A program made the translations under genes and the position numbers. A stretch of 6,452 bases of DNA from Kingella pumchi (GTDB taxonomy: Bacteria; Pseudomonadota; Gammaproteobacteria; Burkholderiales; Neisseriaceae). The DNA lies in assembly GCF_022288825.1 (NCBI RefSeq), contig NZ_JAKOOW010000024.1, forward strand, positions 179,846-186,297, read 5' to 3'. Every line of letters starts with the position of its first letter. The stretch's first letter is position 1. The notes under the pieces were generated by a model, which was given only the letters and a program-made list of their open reading frames with translations, was not told the DNA's origin and did not search any database. Shown one piece after another: positions 5,234-6,452 of the stretch.

Positions 5234-5590
5234 ATGACGACGACGCTATACGGCATCACCAACTGCGACAGCGTAAAAAAAGCCCGCACCCGACTCAAAG
5301 AAGCCGGCGCGGATTATCAGTTTTGCGATTTCAAAAAAACACCGCCCGATGCGGCGCAAATCGGCCGCTGGCTGCAGCAAATCGAACTGGCGCAGCTCTT
5401 GAACAAACGCGGCACCACCTGGCGCAAACTCAGCGCCGCCGAGCAGGCGCAGGCTGCAAGCGAAGCCGGCGCCATCGCGCTGATGGCCGCCCATCCCAGC
5501 CTGATCAAGCGGCCGCTGCTCGAGTACAACGGGCAGCTGTATTGCGGTTTTGACGAAACCCTGTACCAAAGCCTGTTTCAGGCAGCCTGA
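5234..5590 (+). CDS. yffB: ArsC/Spx-family thioredoxin-fold protein, YffB type
   Basis: The product has 118 residues, the normal length for YffB (E. coli about 118), a cytoplasmic member of the ArsC/Spx family. LYGITNCDSVKKAR (5-18) carries Cys11 at the active-site position. It has the Asp-Ser that follows in the YffB group rather than a CXXC pair. LLNKRGTTWRKL (55-66) and IKRPLLEYNG (91-100, Arg93 at the ArsC substrate-binding position) are near-identical to the E. coli protein as I recall it. Homologues are suspected thiol-dependent reductases, perhaps glutathione-linked; true arsenate reductase activity is not shown for YffB. The stop codon TGA is supplied by a DUS (5580-5591), which also encodes the last residues Gln-Ala-Ala. 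lpxH starts 13 bases after the stop, so the two are probably co-transcribed. Confidence 0.93.
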   Translation: MTTTLYGITNCDSVKKARTRLKEAGADYQFCDFKKTPPDAAQIGRWLQQIELAQLLNKRGTTWRKLSAAEQAQAASEAGAIALMAAHPSLIKRPLLEYNGQLYCGFDETLYQSLFQAA

Positions 5591-5592
5591 AA
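5576..5592. repeat. Palindromic DUS overlapping the yffB stop
   Basis: TTTCAGGCAGCCTGAAA is a perfect 17-base palindrome around A5584 and contains AGGCAGCCTGAA at 5580-5591. It includes the yffB TGA stop (5588-5590) and lies just before the lpxH start. It could fold into a very tight hairpin, but with no T run it is unlikely to terminate. Confidence 0.8.
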
Positions 5593-5603
5593 ACGGATTG
5601 GCC

Positions 5604-6344
5604 ATGCCGCAAACCGTGTTTATCGCCGATCTGCACCTGTCCGACAGCACACCCGAACTCAACCGCCTGTTTATTCAGGCTTTGGACGACTGGCAAGGCA
5701 GGGTGGACGCGCTCTATATTCTCGGCGACTTATTCGAAGCCTGGCTGGGCGACGATGCTGCCGACGGTGCCGCATTGGCCGCCGCCGCGCGGCTCAAAGC
5801 CTTCAGCGCCGAAACGCCGGTTTACTTTATCTGCGGCAACCGCGATTTTCTGGTCGGCCGCCGCTATGCCGAGCGCACCGGCTTTACTATTTTGCCCGAG
5901 CAATACGCCGTATCGCTCTACGGCAAACGCTATCTGCTGAGCCACGGCGACGAAATGTGCACCGCCGATACCGGCTACCAGCGTTTCCGCCGCCTGATGC
6001 GCTGCCCAATCGTGCAAAAACTGCTGCTCTCGCTGCCGCTGGCGCTGCGGCGCAAAATCGCCGCTAAGATGAGGCAGAAAAGCCGCCAAATCCAAAACCG
6101 CCGCGGCTACGTTCCCGCCGCCGACGTTACCGAAAACGGCGTTCAGGCTGCTTTTGCCGCCCATCCCGGCTGCAGCGCGCTTATCCACGGCCACACCCAC
6201 CGCCCGGACATCCACCACCACCAAGTTCAAGGCCAAACAGTCGAACGCTATGTGTTGCCGGACTGGTACGGCAGCGAAGGCGGCTATCTTGCGGTCTCAC
6301 CGCAGGGGGCGGAAATGAAAAAACTGACGCTGCGGCAAACTTAG
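5604..6344 (+). CDS. lpxH: UDP-2,3-diacylglucosamine diphosphatase
   Basis: LpxH hydrolyses UDP-2,3-diacylglucosamine to lipid X and UMP at the cytoplasmic face of the inner membrane, the fourth step of lipid A synthesis. It is a Mn-dependent calcineurin-like phosphoesterase. The protein is 246 residues, close to the E. coli 240. Metal and catalytic residues are all present: ADLHL (Asp9, His11), GDLFEAWLGDD (Asp42), GNRDF (Asn79, Arg80), SHGDE (His114) and HGHTHRP (His195, His197). They fall at nearly the same positions as in E. coli LpxH. Residues about 120-170 (RFRRLMRCP to QIQNRRGY) form the basic helical lid over the acyl chains, and VLPDWY (217-222) is the usual C-terminal motif. ATG 5604 is preferred because MPQTVFIADLHL matches the family start, although its ribosome site is weak. 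It follows yffB by 13 bases. No clear terminator follows. Confidence 0.96.
   Translation: MPQTVFIADLHLSDSTPELNRLFIQALDDWQGRVDALYILGDLFEAWLGDDAADGAALAAAARLKAFSAETPVYFICGNRDFLVGRRYAERTGFTILPEQYAVSLYGKRYLLSHGDEMCTADTGYQRFRRLMRCPIVQKLLLSLPLALRRKIAAKMRQKSRQIQNRRGYVPAADVTENGVQAAFAAHPGCSALIHGHTHRPDIHHHQVQGQTVERYVLPDWYGSEGGYLAVSPQGAEMKKLTLRQT
6142..6153 (-). repeat. DUS variant inside lpxH
   Basis: TTCAGGCTGCTT on + is AAGCAGCCTGAA on -, with an intact GCAGCCTGAA core. It is embedded in codons for Val-Gln-Ala-Ala-Phe (180-184) and has no inverted partner nearby. Confidence 0.7.
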
Positions 6345-6390
6345 CAAAAATAAACGGATATTAAAATAATTTTACATAATATAAATTATG
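6345..6390. promoter_or_regulatory. AT-rich intergenic block with inverted repeat
   Basis: The stretch after the lpxH stop is strongly AT-rich and contains CATAAT-ATAA-ATTATG (6375-6390), six perfect pairs around four bases. It could be an operator, a promoter spacer or a weak transcript end. Several -10-like strings occur on both strands, but none pairs with a good -35. No T-run terminator for lpxH is visible. Confidence 0.3.
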
Positions 6391-6452
6391 CGAACAGGCG
6401 CAGGCCTACGGCCAGCGGTAGTCCGCAACACATGCCTGCCGCGCCATCCGGT
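6386..6452 (-). CDS. Possible C-terminal fragment of a convergent gene, unidentified
   Basis: On - a frame is open from the window edge to TAA (complement of 6386-6388). It encodes PDGAAGMCCGLPLAVGLRL and then FA. The hydrophobic, Gly/Leu-rich tail and a stop right at the AT-rich boundary would fit a real gene end converging on lpxH. With only 21 codons the product cannot be named. A competing + frame from ATG 6388 is also open to the edge but has no ribosome site. Confidence 0.35.
   Translation of the reverse strand, partial: PDGAAGMCCGLPLAVGLRLFA

Overview
The window looks like ordinary chromosome from a GC-rich member of the Neisseriaceae. The main evidence is the DNA uptake sequence (DUS). 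The 10-mer GCAGCCTGAA occurs 14 times when both strands are counted, often extended to AGGCAGCCTGAA, the form known as the Kingella-type dialect. One AGGCTGCCTGAA (Simonsiella-type) also occurs. The XseA protein carries Neisseria-like sequence features. Genus and species cannot be fixed from this window.

Layout. At the left edge lies the 3' part of xseA on the + strand (exonuclease VII large subunit). It converges on a bidirectional DUS-hairpin terminator. Five genes on the - strand follow. Read in their own direction they are: a lipoprotein (5107 to 4472), a DUF815-type AAA+ ATPase (4357 to 3482), a class I glutamine amidotransferase (3404 to 2667), and two small exported proteins (2537 to 2085 and 1992 to 1555). 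Most of the gaps in this row hold inverted DUS pairs able to form hairpins. A divergent promoter region at about 5149-5204 then leads into yffB-lpxH on the + strand. The right end is an AT-rich intergenic block, possibly followed by the tail of another - strand gene.

Functions. XseA degrades single-stranded DNA, and LpxH carries out a step of lipid A synthesis. YffB is a thioredoxin-fold ArsC/Spx-family protein whose substrate is uncertain. The amidotransferase and the ATPase have clear catalytic motifs but unknown substrates or partners. The lipoprotein and the two exported proteins are uncharacterised. I see no single system joining these genes.

The least ordinary stretch is about 1555-2540. 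It holds two small secreted-protein genes at about 40% GC, in sampled lines, against about 70% in xseA. It has no intact DUS and one degenerate DUS-like hairpin, which suggests acquired or fast-evolving accessory DNA. I found no CRISPR array, insertion sequence, tRNA or rRNA.
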